Assembly: GCA_030747175.1 (NCBI GenBank)
Contig: JASLLE010000025.1
Span: forward strand, 1 to 34,410
DNA length: 34,410 bases
From: Dehalococcoidia bacterium
Lineage (GTDB): Bacteria; Chloroflexota; Dehalococcoidia; Lucifugimonadales; Lucifugimonadaceae
Direction of reading: 5' to 3'
This document shows, one piece after another, positions 23,642 to 31,872 of this stretch (its first letter is position 1; each line of letters begins with the position of its first letter). The notes beneath the pieces were generated by a model that was not told the DNA's origin, ran no database searches, and was given only the letters and a program-made list of their open reading frames with translations. The position numbers were made by a program, and so were the translations under genes.

Positions 23642-24331
23642 ATGACCTCAACTTCATTTAACCCGAGGAGCGCCGGACTCCAGGTCTTTGTCGTCTCCGT
23701 CGTGATCAGCGCAGCGCTGGCGATAATTTCTCTGATCAGGGGAGAGTTTGGCGATACGGACGGGAAAATCCTCATGACCGCACTCGCCGTTGCGGCAGCG
23801 AGTGTGCTCACACTCTCCAACGGAATCGTCCTGGAAAGAGGCCGGAGCGGCTTGCTGGCCTCGCTCCCATCGCTGGCGATACTTGTGTCGATCACTGGGT
23901 TCGTTCTACTGATCGTCATGGTATGGAACGATTTCGAGTTCGAAGACCTGGGAAAGACGGCGGCCAGTGTCGTAATCGTTGGCGTCGCGCTGACCCACTG
24001 GTCCCTGGTCTCCATAGCGCGTATCCCGGCCCGGTTCCGGTGGCTGCGGAATGCCGCCTATCCCTTGAGTGGACTGCTGGCAGCGTTTCTGGTCAGCGCG
24101 TTATGGGAACGTGTAGAAGGGCCGGCGACAGCTCAAACCGTCGGCGTTATCGGCGTTCTTACCGTCGCCACTTCGATCATTCTCCCGGTGCTCCAGCGCC
24201 TGTCGCCATCCGGGACCACCAAGCGGCGTGGGGTGAGTTATTGCCCCTATTGCGGAAAGTCGTTGAGAGGGGTTTCCGGCCGCATCACATGCCCGTCATG
24301 TGATTCAGCGTTCCGCGTTCGGCCGGCCTGA
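23642..24331 (+). CDS. membrane protein with C-terminal zinc ribbon (unknown function)
   Basis: This 229-residue protein has about six hydrophobic segments, such as VFVVSVVISAALAIISL near 15-31, ILMTALAVAAASVLTL, and LPSLAILVSITGFVLLIVMVW. It ends with a zinc ribbon, CPYCGKSLRGVSGRITCPSC, whose cysteine pairs lie near 201-204 and 217-220. I do not recognise a named family. The ribbon should face the cytoplasm if the number of segments is even. It starts 20 bp after the DUF2298 gene and is probably cotranscribed with it, suggesting an accessory role in the same envelope process. The start is an ATG preceded by GGAG only two bases away. It converges on hpf with a 21-bp gap. Confidence 0.75.
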   Translation: MTSTSFNPRSAGLQVFVVSVVISAALAIISLIRGEFGDTDGKILMTALAVAAASVLTLSNGIVLERGRSGLLASLPSLAILVSITGFVLLIVMVWNDFEFEDLGKTAASVVIVGVALTHWSLVSIARIPARFRWLRNAAYPLSGLLAAFLVSALWERVEGPATAQTVGVIGVLTVATSIILPVLQRLSPSGTTKRRGVSYCPYCGKSLRGVSGRITCPSCDSAFRVRPA

Positions 24332-24352
24332 GCGGGCGGTTCAATCAGTTGA

Positions 24353-24979
24353 TCAAGACACCCGTTCCGGCACGATCATTCCGTAGTCACCGTCATGGCG
24401 CTTGTAAATGACGCTGATGGTGCTGTCGGCGGAGTTCTGGAACACGAAAAAGCTGTGCCCGAGGAGTTCCATTCGGCTCGACGCCTCTTCAATGGACATC
24501 GGCGCCATCTCGTGCGTTTTGGTCCGCACAAGGTGACCGTCTTCAAGTTCTGAGATCGTCTCAGCATCACCGGCATCGATCGTGGCTGCGGTAGTCTCGA
24601 CGGCTATTTCTGGGGATGCCTCGATGGGCGTCAACTCCTGGAGGACCGTCGCCTCCCATTCCGTCAGCCTGGTCCGGCGTTTCGACTTCCGAGTCCTGTA
24701 GCGGCGAATCTGGCGCGTCAACACATCAGAGAGCGCGTCGATAGCCACATAGAGATCCTCGGCACGCTCTTCCGCCCTGAGGACCGTGCCGCCCTTTAGC
24801 GTAGCCGTCACCTCCGCCACAAACCTGTCGGTAGCCACTTTCGTGCCTTCTTTACGCAGCACGAGACGTAAGGGAACATCACCACGCAGGCGATTCGCCA
24901 CCTTTGACAGGCGTTTTTCCGCGTACTGCGTGACAGCGGGGCTGGACGGCAGGTTCTTGGCGGTGACGGTCAGTTCCAC
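24353..24979 (-). CDS. hpf: ribosome hibernation-promoting factor, long form
   Basis: This 208-residue protein is a long-type HPF. The N-terminal RaiA-like domain begins VELTVTAKNLPSSPAVTQYAEKRLSKV, and its basic helix ends in RRYRTRKSKRRTRL near 100-113. A linker of about 30 residues follows. The C-terminal dimerisation domain contains LVRTKTHEMAPMSIEEASSRMELLGHSFFVFQN and ends VIYKRHDGDYGMIVP. Long HPF dimerises 70S ribosomes into 100S particles in stationary phase. The start codon is GTG at 24979, preceded by a strong GGAGGTG; the frame is open to 25054 but that extension is not conserved. A TAAAAT at 25062-25057 on this strand could be its -10, though no good -35 is seen. It is divergent from the ComF gene. 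Confidence 0.93.
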   Translation of the reverse strand: MELTVTAKNLPSSPAVTQYAEKRLSKVANRLRGDVPLRLVLRKEGTKVATDRFVAEVTATLKGGTVLRAEERAEDLYVAIDALSDVLTRQIRRYRTRKSKRRTRLTEWEATVLQELTPIEASPEIAVETTAATIDAGDAETISELEDGHLVRTKTHEMAPMSIEEASSRMELLGHSFFVFQNSADSTISVIYKRHDGDYGMIVPERVS

Positions 24980-25093
24980 TAAAGTCCACCTCCGGGGCTG
25001 ATGATTCGGTTGACAGAGATCCGACGGCAGGGCAGCGCCCGTCTCGGTATGCATCTATTTTACGGTGCATGGGAGCTGGAATGGGGCGTGAAT

Positions 25094-25801
25094 ATGAGGA
25101 TCGGCGACTTCACCCGGCGGGTGATGTCTACAACCGCCGACGCGCTGTTTCCGTCACGCTGCGTGCAGTGCAACCGGGACGGCGTTTTACTGTGCAATGG
25201 TTGCATGGAGGCCACTGCACGGCTGGACAGCAAGCGTTCATGCCGCATGTGCGCATTGCCCACCGGTGAGGCAACGCTTTGCGGCCGGTGTTCGTCCGAT
25301 CCTCCGCCTGTTTCCGCGCTGGTCGCAACGTTCGCCTTTGATGGCGCAATGCGTTCAGCAATCCACGCCCTGAAGTACGACGGCTTGCGTGCCATCGCTC
25401 CAATGTTGGGCGACGAGATGGCAGCCCGATGGGGCAACAGTCGAAAAATGCCTGACGCGATCGTCCCCGTCCCCCTGCATCGGTCCAGGTTGAGATCACG
25501 CGGGTACAACCAGGCCGAACTACTCGCTCGCCCTGTAGCGGAGCGCATCGGTGTTCCGTTGGGGACCGGGCTTCTGCGTCGTGTCGTGGACTCGCCACCA
25601 CAGGCGGCGGCGACAGATGAAACCGAGCGAGCCCGGCGGGTGCGTAACGTTTTTGAGGCTGACGCAGATGTCGAGGGCCTGCATGTCTTGTTGATAGATG
25701 ATGTCGCAACTACCGGAAGCACTATCAACAGCGCGGCTCAGGCGCTGTTGGATGCCGGGGCATGGGGGGTATCAGCGCTGGTACTGGCCCGTGAACTCTA
25801 G
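25094..25801 (+). CDS. ComF family phosphoribosyltransferase-like protein
   Basis: This 235-residue protein has the ComF layout. An N-terminal zinc-binding segment contains CVQC, CNGC, CRMC and CGRC cysteine pairs. It is followed by the family block LKYDGLRAIAPML, the segment VPVPLHRSRLRSRGYNQAELLA, and the PRPP-binding loop VLLIDDVATTGST near the C-terminus. ComF-like proteins are linked to DNA uptake in naturally competent bacteria and act in an unclear way elsewhere; no other competence genes are visible here. The ATG at 25094 is chosen because MRIGDFTRRVM begins the family alignment; the frame is open from 25001 and the Shine-Dalgarno is unclear. Confidence 0.9.
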   Translation: MRIGDFTRRVMSTTADALFPSRCVQCNRDGVLLCNGCMEATARLDSKRSCRMCALPTGEATLCGRCSSDPPPVSALVATFAFDGAMRSAIHALKYDGLRAIAPMLGDEMAARWGNSRKMPDAIVPVPLHRSRLRSRGYNQAELLARPVAERIGVPLGTGLLRRVVDSPPQAAATDETERARRVRNVFEADADVEGLHVLLIDDVATTGSTINSAAQALLDAGAWGVSALVLAREL

Positions 25802-25835
25802 GACGGAGCTTACTCTGGAATCGGAGATCGGGCGC

Positions 25836-25858
25836 GGGGTCGCTTCACCCCCTTTGTT
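25836..25858 (+). terminator. weak intrinsic terminator after the ComF gene
   Basis: GGGGT (25836-25840) and ACCCC (25847-25851) pair across CGCTTC, followed by CTTTGTTT. The short stem and interrupted T-tract make it a weak terminator between the ComF and HAD genes. Confidence 0.4.
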
Positions 25859-25882
25859 TAACAGCGTTGTAGGATTCCGGGC

Positions 25883-26599
25883 GTGACATCTCCGATTCGC
25901 GCCGTCTTTTTCGACCTCTACGACACCCTGATCGGGTTTGACCCACCGCGTGAGGTTATCCAGGGGCGTGCCATGGGCGCTTTCGACCTGACGGCGGATA
26001 AAAACGGCATTGACGCAGGATATGCGCTGGCCGATGCCCTGATGGCAGAACAGACCGCGCAGGCGCCACTGAGTACGCTTACGCCCGGCGCTCAGTTGGA
26101 TTTTTTCGCACGTTACGAGCAACTCGTGCTACGCGGCGCCGGGCATGAAGTTGACCTTTCTACCGCCGGCGAGGTCTGGAAAGAAGTCCGCCGGCAGGAA
26201 TACGGTTTCGCCCTTTACGACGATGTCCTATCGGTGCTCGAAATGCTACGGTCGACGGGTTACATCGTCGGTGTGGTGACTAACATGAGCCGTCCCGGCG
26301 AGGACGTGGCAGAGAGCATGGGTTTTCACGGCAACGTGGACTTCACACTGAGCTCCATGGACGTGGGCGCGAGCAAGCCGGACCCCAGGATGTTTCGGGC
26401 CGCGCTGACCCGGGCCGGAGTAGAACCGGGCGAAGCGGTCCATGTGGGTGACCAGCTTGAGACCGATATCGACGGCGCCAGAGCCGTCGGCATCAACCCG
26501 ATATTGATAGACCGTCATGCGGCGTCGACCGATTACGACGCGTGCCCGCGTATTACAACCCTCGAAGAGCTTCCGCCCGTCCTCGCGACATTCCGGTGA
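25883..26599 (+). CDS. HAD-superfamily hydrolase
   Basis: This 238-residue HAD phosphatase has all four motifs. Motif I is FFDLYDT (nucleophile D11, general acid/base D14), motif II is VVTNMS, motif III is the Lys in GASKPDP, and motif IV is GDQLETDIDGA. The cap region between about 20 and 100 is of the helical C1 type, common in phosphoglycolate phosphatase and haloacid dehalogenase-like enzymes. A Tyr in the motif I second position (DLYDT) is common in this subgroup. The start is GTG at 25883 with AGGA eight bases upstream. The substrate is not predictable. It follows the ComF gene by 81 bp and converges on mfd across a repeat-filled 246-bp gap. Confidence 0.9.
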   Translation: MTSPIRAVFFDLYDTLIGFDPPREVIQGRAMGAFDLTADKNGIDAGYALADALMAEQTAQAPLSTLTPGAQLDFFARYEQLVLRGAGHEVDLSTAGEVWKEVRRQEYGFALYDDVLSVLEMLRSTGYIVGVVTNMSRPGEDVAESMGFHGNVDFTLSSMDVGASKPDPRMFRAALTRAGVEPGEAVHVGDQLETDIDGARAVGINPILIDRHAASTDYDACPRITTLEELPPVLATFR

Positions 26600-26621
26600 T
26601 GAGTTCGGGCCAGGCGAGACC

Positions 26622-26637
26622 GAGGTGAGGGAGAAGT
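26622..26637 (+). repeat. family A right flank, copy A6 (partial)
   Basis: GAGGTGAGGGAGAAGT is identical to 33544-33559 in copy A4, and the bases that follow remain similar (tCCCTGGATC against aCCCTGGTCC). The palindrome itself is absent here; a left-arm copy is found about 185 bp away at 26822. Confidence 0.6.
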
Positions 26638-26682
26638 CCCGATCTGAATCGCCCTGGATCAGCCCTCTACCACGCGTCCTGA

Positions 26683-26727
26683 GACTCTCGAAGCTTGCAC
26701 TGAGCCCGTCGAAAGTGGACCGGAACC
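26683..26727 (-). repeat. family C intergenic repeat, copy C1
   Basis: On the minus strand it reads GGTTCCGGTCCACTTTCGAC then GGGCTCAGTGCAAGCTTCGA, closely matching C2 at 33833-33872 on the plus strand. It lies between convergent HAD and mfd genes, between two pieces of family A. Confidence 0.65.
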
Positions 26728-26818
26728 GCGACAGGGTTCACAACCCGTCCCGAGGTTCTCGCAGGTCGGGCGGGCGTAATGCCATACGCCCCTGCATCGT
26801 GTGGCAACGGTCGTCATG

Positions 26819-26836
26819 CCCCCTCTCCCAGCGGGA
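26819..26836 (+). repeat. family A left arm, copy A5 (truncated)
   Basis: CCCCTCTCCCAGCGGG matches the start of copy A4 (33520-33535), but the AGAGG that completes the second arm is missing, so the sequence runs straight into ATTGG. It ends about 10 bp before the mfd stop. Confidence 0.55.
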
Positions 26837-26845
26837 TTGGACGAG

Positions 26846-29800
26846 CTAGGTCCCGCCGGCGGCCGCGCCCGCATCGGCCAGCACCGCGAGAAACTGCTGC
26901 CGGAAACGGCCAAGTTCCTCGAGCGTCCAGGTCAGTTCTTCACGCCATTCGGGATCTTCGCGATCGATCTCAAGACGTATCTGCATGTGACCGACCGTTA
27001 CTCCACGGCCGAGTGCCTTCTGCAATACCGTTCTTGCGCCACCCGTCGGTTCGTCAAGAGAGAAGGTAACGCGCTCATCGGTAGCGACTACCGCGTTCAC
27101 GCCACAAGCCTCGGACAGGACGCGCACTTTCGCCGTGTATAGCAACACCCTGGTTGGACCCGGAACTGGTCCGAACCGGTCTTCGAGTTCCTCTTCCAGT
27201 TCCTCTACTTCAGGGAGGGACCGGATTGCGGCGAGGCGCTGGTAAATATCCAGCCGCTCGGCCAGGTCCTCGACGTAATAGTCCGGCACCAGGGCCTCTA
27301 CTCCAAGATCGACCCGTGTTGTGGAGAACGGAAGTTCCTCATCCGGAGCGTCCTTGCCCTCTCGCAGAGCTTTCACCGTTTCAACGGCCCTGGCCAGCAG
27401 GGAGGTGTACAGATCGAAACCTATGGCAGCGATGTGCCCGCTCTGCTGATCGCCAAGAATGTTGCCGGCCCCCCTGATCTCGAGGTCGCGCATGGCGATC
27501 TGGAAACCAGCGCCGAGCTCCGTGGCCGCCAGGATGGTGTTCAGCCGCTGGTCTGCCTGCTCGGTCAACTGCTTTCCCTGGGGGACCAGGAAATAGGCGT
27601 AGGCGCGGTTCGCGCCGCGTCCAACGCGCCCACGTAGCTGGTAAAGCTGCGAAAGGCCAAACGTATCTGCGCGGTCGACGATGAGCGTGTTCACGTTGGG
27701 CAGGTCCAGCCCGCTTTCGATGATGGTGGTGCACACGAGGACGTCGTACTCGTGCGCCGCAAATGACGTCATCACGCCTTCGAGCTGGTCCTCCCGCATC
27801 TGGCCGTGGCCGATGCCGATCCTGGCCTCCGGAACCATCTGCTGGAGCTTGTAGGCCGTGTGCTCGATGTTCTTGACGCGATTGTGGACAAGGAACACCT
27901 GTCCGCCACGATCCATCTCCCTTAGTACCGCCTCACGGATCAGATCGTTGCTCTCTTCGGACACGTAAGTCTTGATCGGGAGACGCTCATCCGGCGGCGT
28001 CTCCATCGTGCTCATGTCCCTGACCCCGGAGAGTGAAAGGTGAAGGGTCCGGGGAATCGGCGTGGCGGACATGGCGAGCACGTCTACCTCCGAGCGAAGC
28101 CGCTTGAGACGTTCTTTGTGGATCACGCCGAACCGCTGCTCTTCGTCGATCACCACCATGCCGAGGTTCTTGAAGGCGATGTCTCGCTGCAACATGCGGT
28201 GTGTGCCGATGCAGATGTCGATGCCCCCGGACACAACACCGGCGGCGATTCCCCGCTGCTCTTCGTCACTCCGGAACCTGCTCAGCACGTCTACCTTGAC
28301 CGGGAAGGCGCTCAGCCGCTCGGAGAAGGTCTCGTAGTGCTGCTGCGCCAGGACCGTGGTCGGGACCAGGATCGCCACCTGCCGCCCGCTCTCGACCACT
28401 TTGAACGCCGCCCTCAACGCCACTTCGGTCTTGCCGTAGCCGACGTCCCCACACACGAGCCTGTCCATCGGGCGCGGAGCTTCCAGATCAGATTTCACAT
28501 CGGCGATTGCCGCAAGTTGGTCCGGTGTCTCTTCAAACGGGAAGCTGGCCTCAAGCCTGTCCTGCCACGGCGTGTCCGGTTTTGCCTGGAGTCCCGGGAC
28601 GACTTCCCGGGACGCATACAGGGCGATGAGCTCGGCGGCGATCTGCTCCGTGGCGCGTCGGACCCGTGCCTTCGCTCGCGTCCACTCCTGGGTTCCAAGG
28701 CGGGTCAGCCTGGGCGGCGCGTCGACGGCGCTGCGATACAGGGTCAGGCGGTCTACATGCTCCGTGGGGACGTACAACTTGTCATCGTCGGCGTACTCGA
28801 CCAGCAGATACTCGCGTCCCTCTCCCTTTGACGCCTCGGCCCCGATGAACCTTCCAACCCCGTGTTCCACGTGGACGACAAACACGCCGGGCCTCAGGTC
28901 ACTCAGTTTTGCGCCACGACGTATGGGCCTTCGCCGTACCCTGCGCCGTTCCTTGGAGACGCCGAACACCTCGCGATCGGTGAACAGGGTCATGGGACTT
29001 TCGCCTACGGGCGCCATTACGAAGCCCTCGCGTAACTGCCCCTGAACGAAAATCGCCGTGCCGGGATCTGGTTCCTTCAAAGATCCCTTTGCCACGGCGT
29101 GTGGCATCCCTTTTTCCTGGGCCATCTCGGCAAGTCGTTCTGCGTGCTGTGTTAGCACCACAACCCTGTATCCGGCGGATCGGCGGCGTTCGATCTCCTC
29201 CAGCGCCTTCTCGGTCGCGCCACCGGAAACCGGTGAAATCTCGAACGGCAATCGCTCGGCGGATCCCGGCAAACGGTCGTCATCAATCCCGAAAGGTGAT
29301 ATGGCGACCGAACGTTTGCGGTCGTTCATGGCGTCCGCTATGAGACCCCACTCGAGATGAGCCTGAGGAAAGTGCTCCGGGATTTCCCCCCGTGATGTTT
29401 TCGTGGTCCTGAGCTGGTTTAGACGCTGGTCCGCTGAACGGGATGCGTCTTCAATCGCGCTGGGCCGGATGGTCACGAGCAAACCGCCGGGCGGCATGTA
29501 ATCGAATAACGAGCCGTGATTGAAGAGTCCGGCGTAGTAGGACAGCTCCTCGCGCATCTCGCCACGAAGCACCCGGCCGAGCTCTTCCGTGACACGGTCT
29601 TCCATGCGGCCGGCACGCCCCGAAAAATCGAGCCCGCCGATCAGGTCTCTTACTCGCTCCCCATCGGCCCGCAACGGGAGCGTCTCTTCGGCCGGGACGA
29701 TAGTCACCACGGATGCCGGTTCCACGGAACGCTGCGTCTCCGGGTCGAACACCCGGATACTGTCCACTTCGTCGCCAAAGAATTCGATGCGATACGGGAC

Positions 29801-30382
29801 ATCGGACGAAACGGGAAACACATCCAGGATGCCGCCCCGACGGCTCATCGTCCCGGGAACTTCTACCGTCGGTTCGACCTCGTATCCGATCTCGATCCAG
29901 GTTTCGACGAGCCTGTCCGGGGCGGACACGTCGCCGACCTCTACCCGGTACGAACCCGACCGGAACGCTTTCGGCTCAAGTGTCTTCTGCGCGATGGCAA
30001 GGGCGGACGCAACGATCAGTGGAGGGCGGGGCGCCAGACGATCCTCAAGGGCGGCGAGCGAGCGTAACCGCTGGTGCGTGGCCCCGCGATCAGGGGTCAG
30101 GCGCTCGTACGGGAGCGTCTCGTTCTCTGCGAACTGGTAAACAGGAGCGTTTTCGCCGAGCCACGTGAATAACTGGTCCGTGAGGCGGCGGGCGGCCTCC
30201 GGCTGCGGCGTCAGGACGACGATGGGCGCGCCAAATGAGCGCCACAGCGCTCCCACCGCGTAGGGGGTTGGCGCATCGGGCGCAATCAAAGCCTCGCGGG
30301 ATCTGGGCTCCCGGAGACGGTCTATCAGCTCCTGAAAACGCTCGCTCTCGGAAAGCAGAGGCAGGAGTGCTGAAAGGGTCAT
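26846..30382 (-). CDS. mfd: transcription-repair coupling factor Mfd
   Basis: This 1178-residue protein is a full-length Mfd. The N-terminal UvrB-homology region (about 1-320) is followed by the CarD-like RNA polymerase-interaction domain near 490-550 (LRPGVFVVHVEHGVGRFIG). The superfamily 2 translocase carries Walker A GDVGYGKTE near 645, DEEQ near 745, and SATPIPRTL and LRGRVGRG in later motifs. A C-terminal TRCF domain ends the protein. Mfd removes stalled RNA polymerase from damaged DNA and recruits UvrA. The ATG at 30382 is chosen because MTLSALLPLL starts the family N-terminus; the frame is open to 30451. The Shine-Dalgarno is weak. It is divergent from proB, and the leader contains a terminator-like hairpin. 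Confidence 0.96.
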   Translation of the reverse strand: MTLSALLPLLSESERFQELIDRLREPRSREALIAPDAPTPYAVGALWRSFGAPIVVLTPQPEAARRLTDQLFTWLGENAPVYQFAENETLPYERLTPDRGATHQRLRSLAALEDRLAPRPPLIVASALAIAQKTLEPKAFRSGSYRVEVGDVSAPDRLVETWIEIGYEVEPTVEVPGTMSRRGGILDVFPVSSDVPYRIEFFGDEVDSIRVFDPETQRSVEPASVVTIVPAEETLPLRADGERVRDLIGGLDFSGRAGRMEDRVTEELGRVLRGEMREELSYYAGLFNHGSLFDYMPPGGLLVTIRPSAIEDASRSADQRLNQLRTTKTSRGEIPEHFPQAHLEWGLIADAMNDRKRSVAISPFGIDDDRLPGSAERLPFEISPVSGGATEKALEEIERRRSAGYRVVVLTQHAERLAEMAQEKGMPHAVAKGSLKEPDPGTAIFVQGQLREGFVMAPVGESPMTLFTDREVFGVSKERRRVRRRPIRRGAKLSDLRPGVFVVHVEHGVGRFIGAEASKGEGREYLLVEYADDDKLYVPTEHVDRLTLYRSAVDAPPRLTRLGTQEWTRAKARVRRATEQIAAELIALYASREVVPGLQAKPDTPWQDRLEASFPFEETPDQLAAIADVKSDLEAPRPMDRLVCGDVGYGKTEVALRAAFKVVESGRQVAILVPTTVLAQQHYETFSERLSAFPVKVDVLSRFRSDEEQRGIAAGVVSGGIDICIGTHRMLQRDIAFKNLGMVVIDEEQRFGVIHKERLKRLRSEVDVLAMSATPIPRTLHLSLSGVRDMSTMETPPDERLPIKTYVSEESNDLIREAVLREMDRGGQVFLVHNRVKNIEHTAYKLQQMVPEARIGIGHGQMREDQLEGVMTSFAAHEYDVLVCTTIIESGLDLPNVNTLIVDRADTFGLSQLYQLRGRVGRGANRAYAYFLVPQGKQLTEQADQRLNTILAATELGAGFQIAMRDLEIRGAGNILGDQQSGHIAAIGFDLYTSLLARAVETVKALREGKDAPDEELPFSTTRVDLGVEALVPDYYVEDLAERLDIYQRLAAIRSLPEVEELEEELEDRFGPVPGPTRVLLYTAKVRVLSEACGVNAVVATDERVTFSLDEPTGGARTVLQKALGRGVTVGHMQIRLEIDREDPEWREELTWTLEELGRFRQQFLAVLADAGAAAGGT

Positions 30383-30410
30383 CCAGTCCGTTCTACTGGC
30401 CTCGGTAACA

Positions 30411-30438
30411 CGCCAAAAAGACCAGCATCGTATGCTGG
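30411..30438 (-). terminator. intrinsic-terminator-like hairpin in the mfd leader
   Basis: On the minus strand CCAGCAT (30438-30432) pairs perfectly with ATGCTGG (30428-30422) across a three-base loop and is followed by TCTTTTTGG. It ends about 30 bp before the mfd start at 30382. There is no minus-strand gene upstream for it to terminate, since the neighbour proB is divergent. Confidence 0.6.
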
Positions 30439-30453
30439 CCCGGCGTCGCATCG

Positions 30454-30459
30454 ATCATA
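30454..30459 (-). promoter_or_regulatory. candidate -10 box for mfd
   Basis: On the minus strand TATGAT matches the -10 consensus at five of six positions, about 70 bp before mfd. The -35 region is poor. Transcription would start just before the hairpin at 30438-30422. Confidence 0.35.
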
Positions 30460-30527
30460 ACAACACATCGGCGCGGTTCGCCATCGTGTTGTCCCGGGTT
30501 AGAACGGTTATTCACGGCGAATTCGTG

Positions 30528-30546
30528 ACCGGCGGGCCGGTATAAT
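30528..30546 (+). promoter_or_regulatory. proB promoter -10 box with adjoining palindrome
   Basis: A perfect TATAAT (30541-30546) lies 88 bp before proB. The palindrome ACCGGC (30528-30533) / GCCGGT (30536-30541), with two bases between, ends on its first T. No good -35 is present. The palindrome is well placed to be an operator or an activator site that compensates for the weak -35. Confidence 0.45.
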
Positions 30547-30633
30547 TCGTAGTGGCATCAAACAGGTCCCCGGAATCTCACGAGCCGGATACTCCGGTTT
30601 CACCACCAACCCACCTTCGCCAGACGATTTTTC

Positions 30634-31872
30634 ATGAGTGCACAAGGCAGCAAGTCCGCGCGCGTTCAAGACCGGCGCAATCGTCTCGTGGTCAAGCTGG
30701 GAACGAATCTGCTCACCGGCGGCCGTGAAACGCTGGACATCGAGATCATGACCGATCTCGTGGCACAGATGGCTGCGCTTGTCGAAGCCGGCCACGATGT
30801 GCTGTTAGTGACTTCCGGCGCCGTGGCGGGCGGGCGGAGGGTCGTGGCGAGACGGCCGGGGACCGGGCAACCCGGGTCCGGGGACGTACCCGGACGTCAG
30901 GTGCTTGCCGCGCTCGGGATGCCCGAACTGATGCGCACATACGACGAGCTTTTCGCCAGGCACGGCATCGCCGTCGCGCAGGCCCTGATATCGCGTCCGG
31001 ACATCGCCAACCGTCAGCGCTACCTCAACGTGCGCAACACCCTTGAATCGGTTCTGAACATCGGCGCGGTGCCGATCATTAACGAAAACGATGTCGTTAC
31101 CGTGGAAGAGCTGGAGGGAGACGTGTTCGGCGACAACGACCGCCTGTCCGCCTCCATCGCCAATGCCGTCAACGCCGACGGCCTCCTGTTGCTGGGCCAC
31201 GAAGAAGGACTGTTTACGGCGGACCCTAACATCGACGCGTCAGCCACCCGGATCGAATCGGTCATGAGTATTGACCGCACCATCGAGGCGATGGCGGGCG
31301 ACTCTCGTGACGGACGAGGGCAGGGCGGAATGCGGAGCAAGGTGGAGGCCGCCCGCATGGCGACAAGATTCGGCGCATATACCGTGATAGCAGCCGGACG
31401 AACGCCCGATGTGATCCCGCGGATAGCCGATGGCGAACGGATCGGAACTCGTTTCGAGCCGACGACGGATCGCGTCGAAGGCTGGAAGCGCTTCTTGCTC
31501 ACAGGCACCGCGAGTAGCAGGGGCGGAGTTGCCATCGACGCCGGCGCCACAAAAGCCGTCAGGTATGGCGGTAACAGTTTGCTTCCCGCCGGGATCGTGC
31601 GGGTCGATGGCTCATTCGAACGCGGGGACAACATCTCGATACTCGACCCGGCCAACGACGTGGTGGCCTGGGGCATCAGCAACTACAGGTCTGTCGAGAT
31701 CGAACGGATAATGGGCGTCCGATCAGACAGGATCGAGACGATCCTCGGACTCGACTACGGCCCCGATGTCGTCCATCGCAACAACATGGCGCTGGCGGAG
31801 GACGGGCTTGACCCGGAACCACTGGAGAACACGGGCGACACGGCGCCAGCGGAAAGGGCGACGGGACGATGA
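30634..31872 (+). CDS. proB: glutamate 5-kinase
   Basis: This 412-residue enzyme catalyses the first step of proline synthesis, ATP-dependent phosphorylation of L-glutamate to glutamyl 5-phosphate. The kinase domain has VVKLGTNLLT (about 18-27), VTSGAVAGG, NENDVVTVEELEGDVFGDNDRLSA and GMRSKVEAA; the C-terminal PUA domain follows from about 300. The expected ATP-contact pair in LLLTDxxGLYT is replaced by Gly-His (LLLGHEEGLFT), and a short Gly/Pro-rich insertion occurs near 75-85. The ATG at 30634 has no clear Shine-Dalgarno. Its stop overlaps the proA start (ATGA), so the two genes are coupled. Confidence 0.94.
   Translation: MSAQGSKSARVQDRRNRLVVKLGTNLLTGGRETLDIEIMTDLVAQMAALVEAGHDVLLVTSGAVAGGRRVVARRPGTGQPGSGDVPGRQVLAALGMPELMRTYDELFARHGIAVAQALISRPDIANRQRYLNVRNTLESVLNIGAVPIINENDVVTVEELEGDVFGDNDRLSASIANAVNADGLLLLGHEEGLFTADPNIDASATRIESVMSIDRTIEAMAGDSRDGRGQGGMRSKVEAARMATRFGAYTVIAAGRTPDVIPRIADGERIGTRFEPTTDRVEGWKRFLLTGTASSRGGVAIDAGATKAVRYGGNSLLPAGIVRVDGSFERGDNISILDPANDVVAWGISNYRSVEIERIMGVRSDRIETILGLDYGPDVVHRNNMALAEDGLDPEPLENTGDTAPAERATGR

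Noticed and set aside
25010-25015. TTGACA as -35 of the ComF gene
   Set aside because: No acceptable -10 hexamer is found 16-18 bp downstream.
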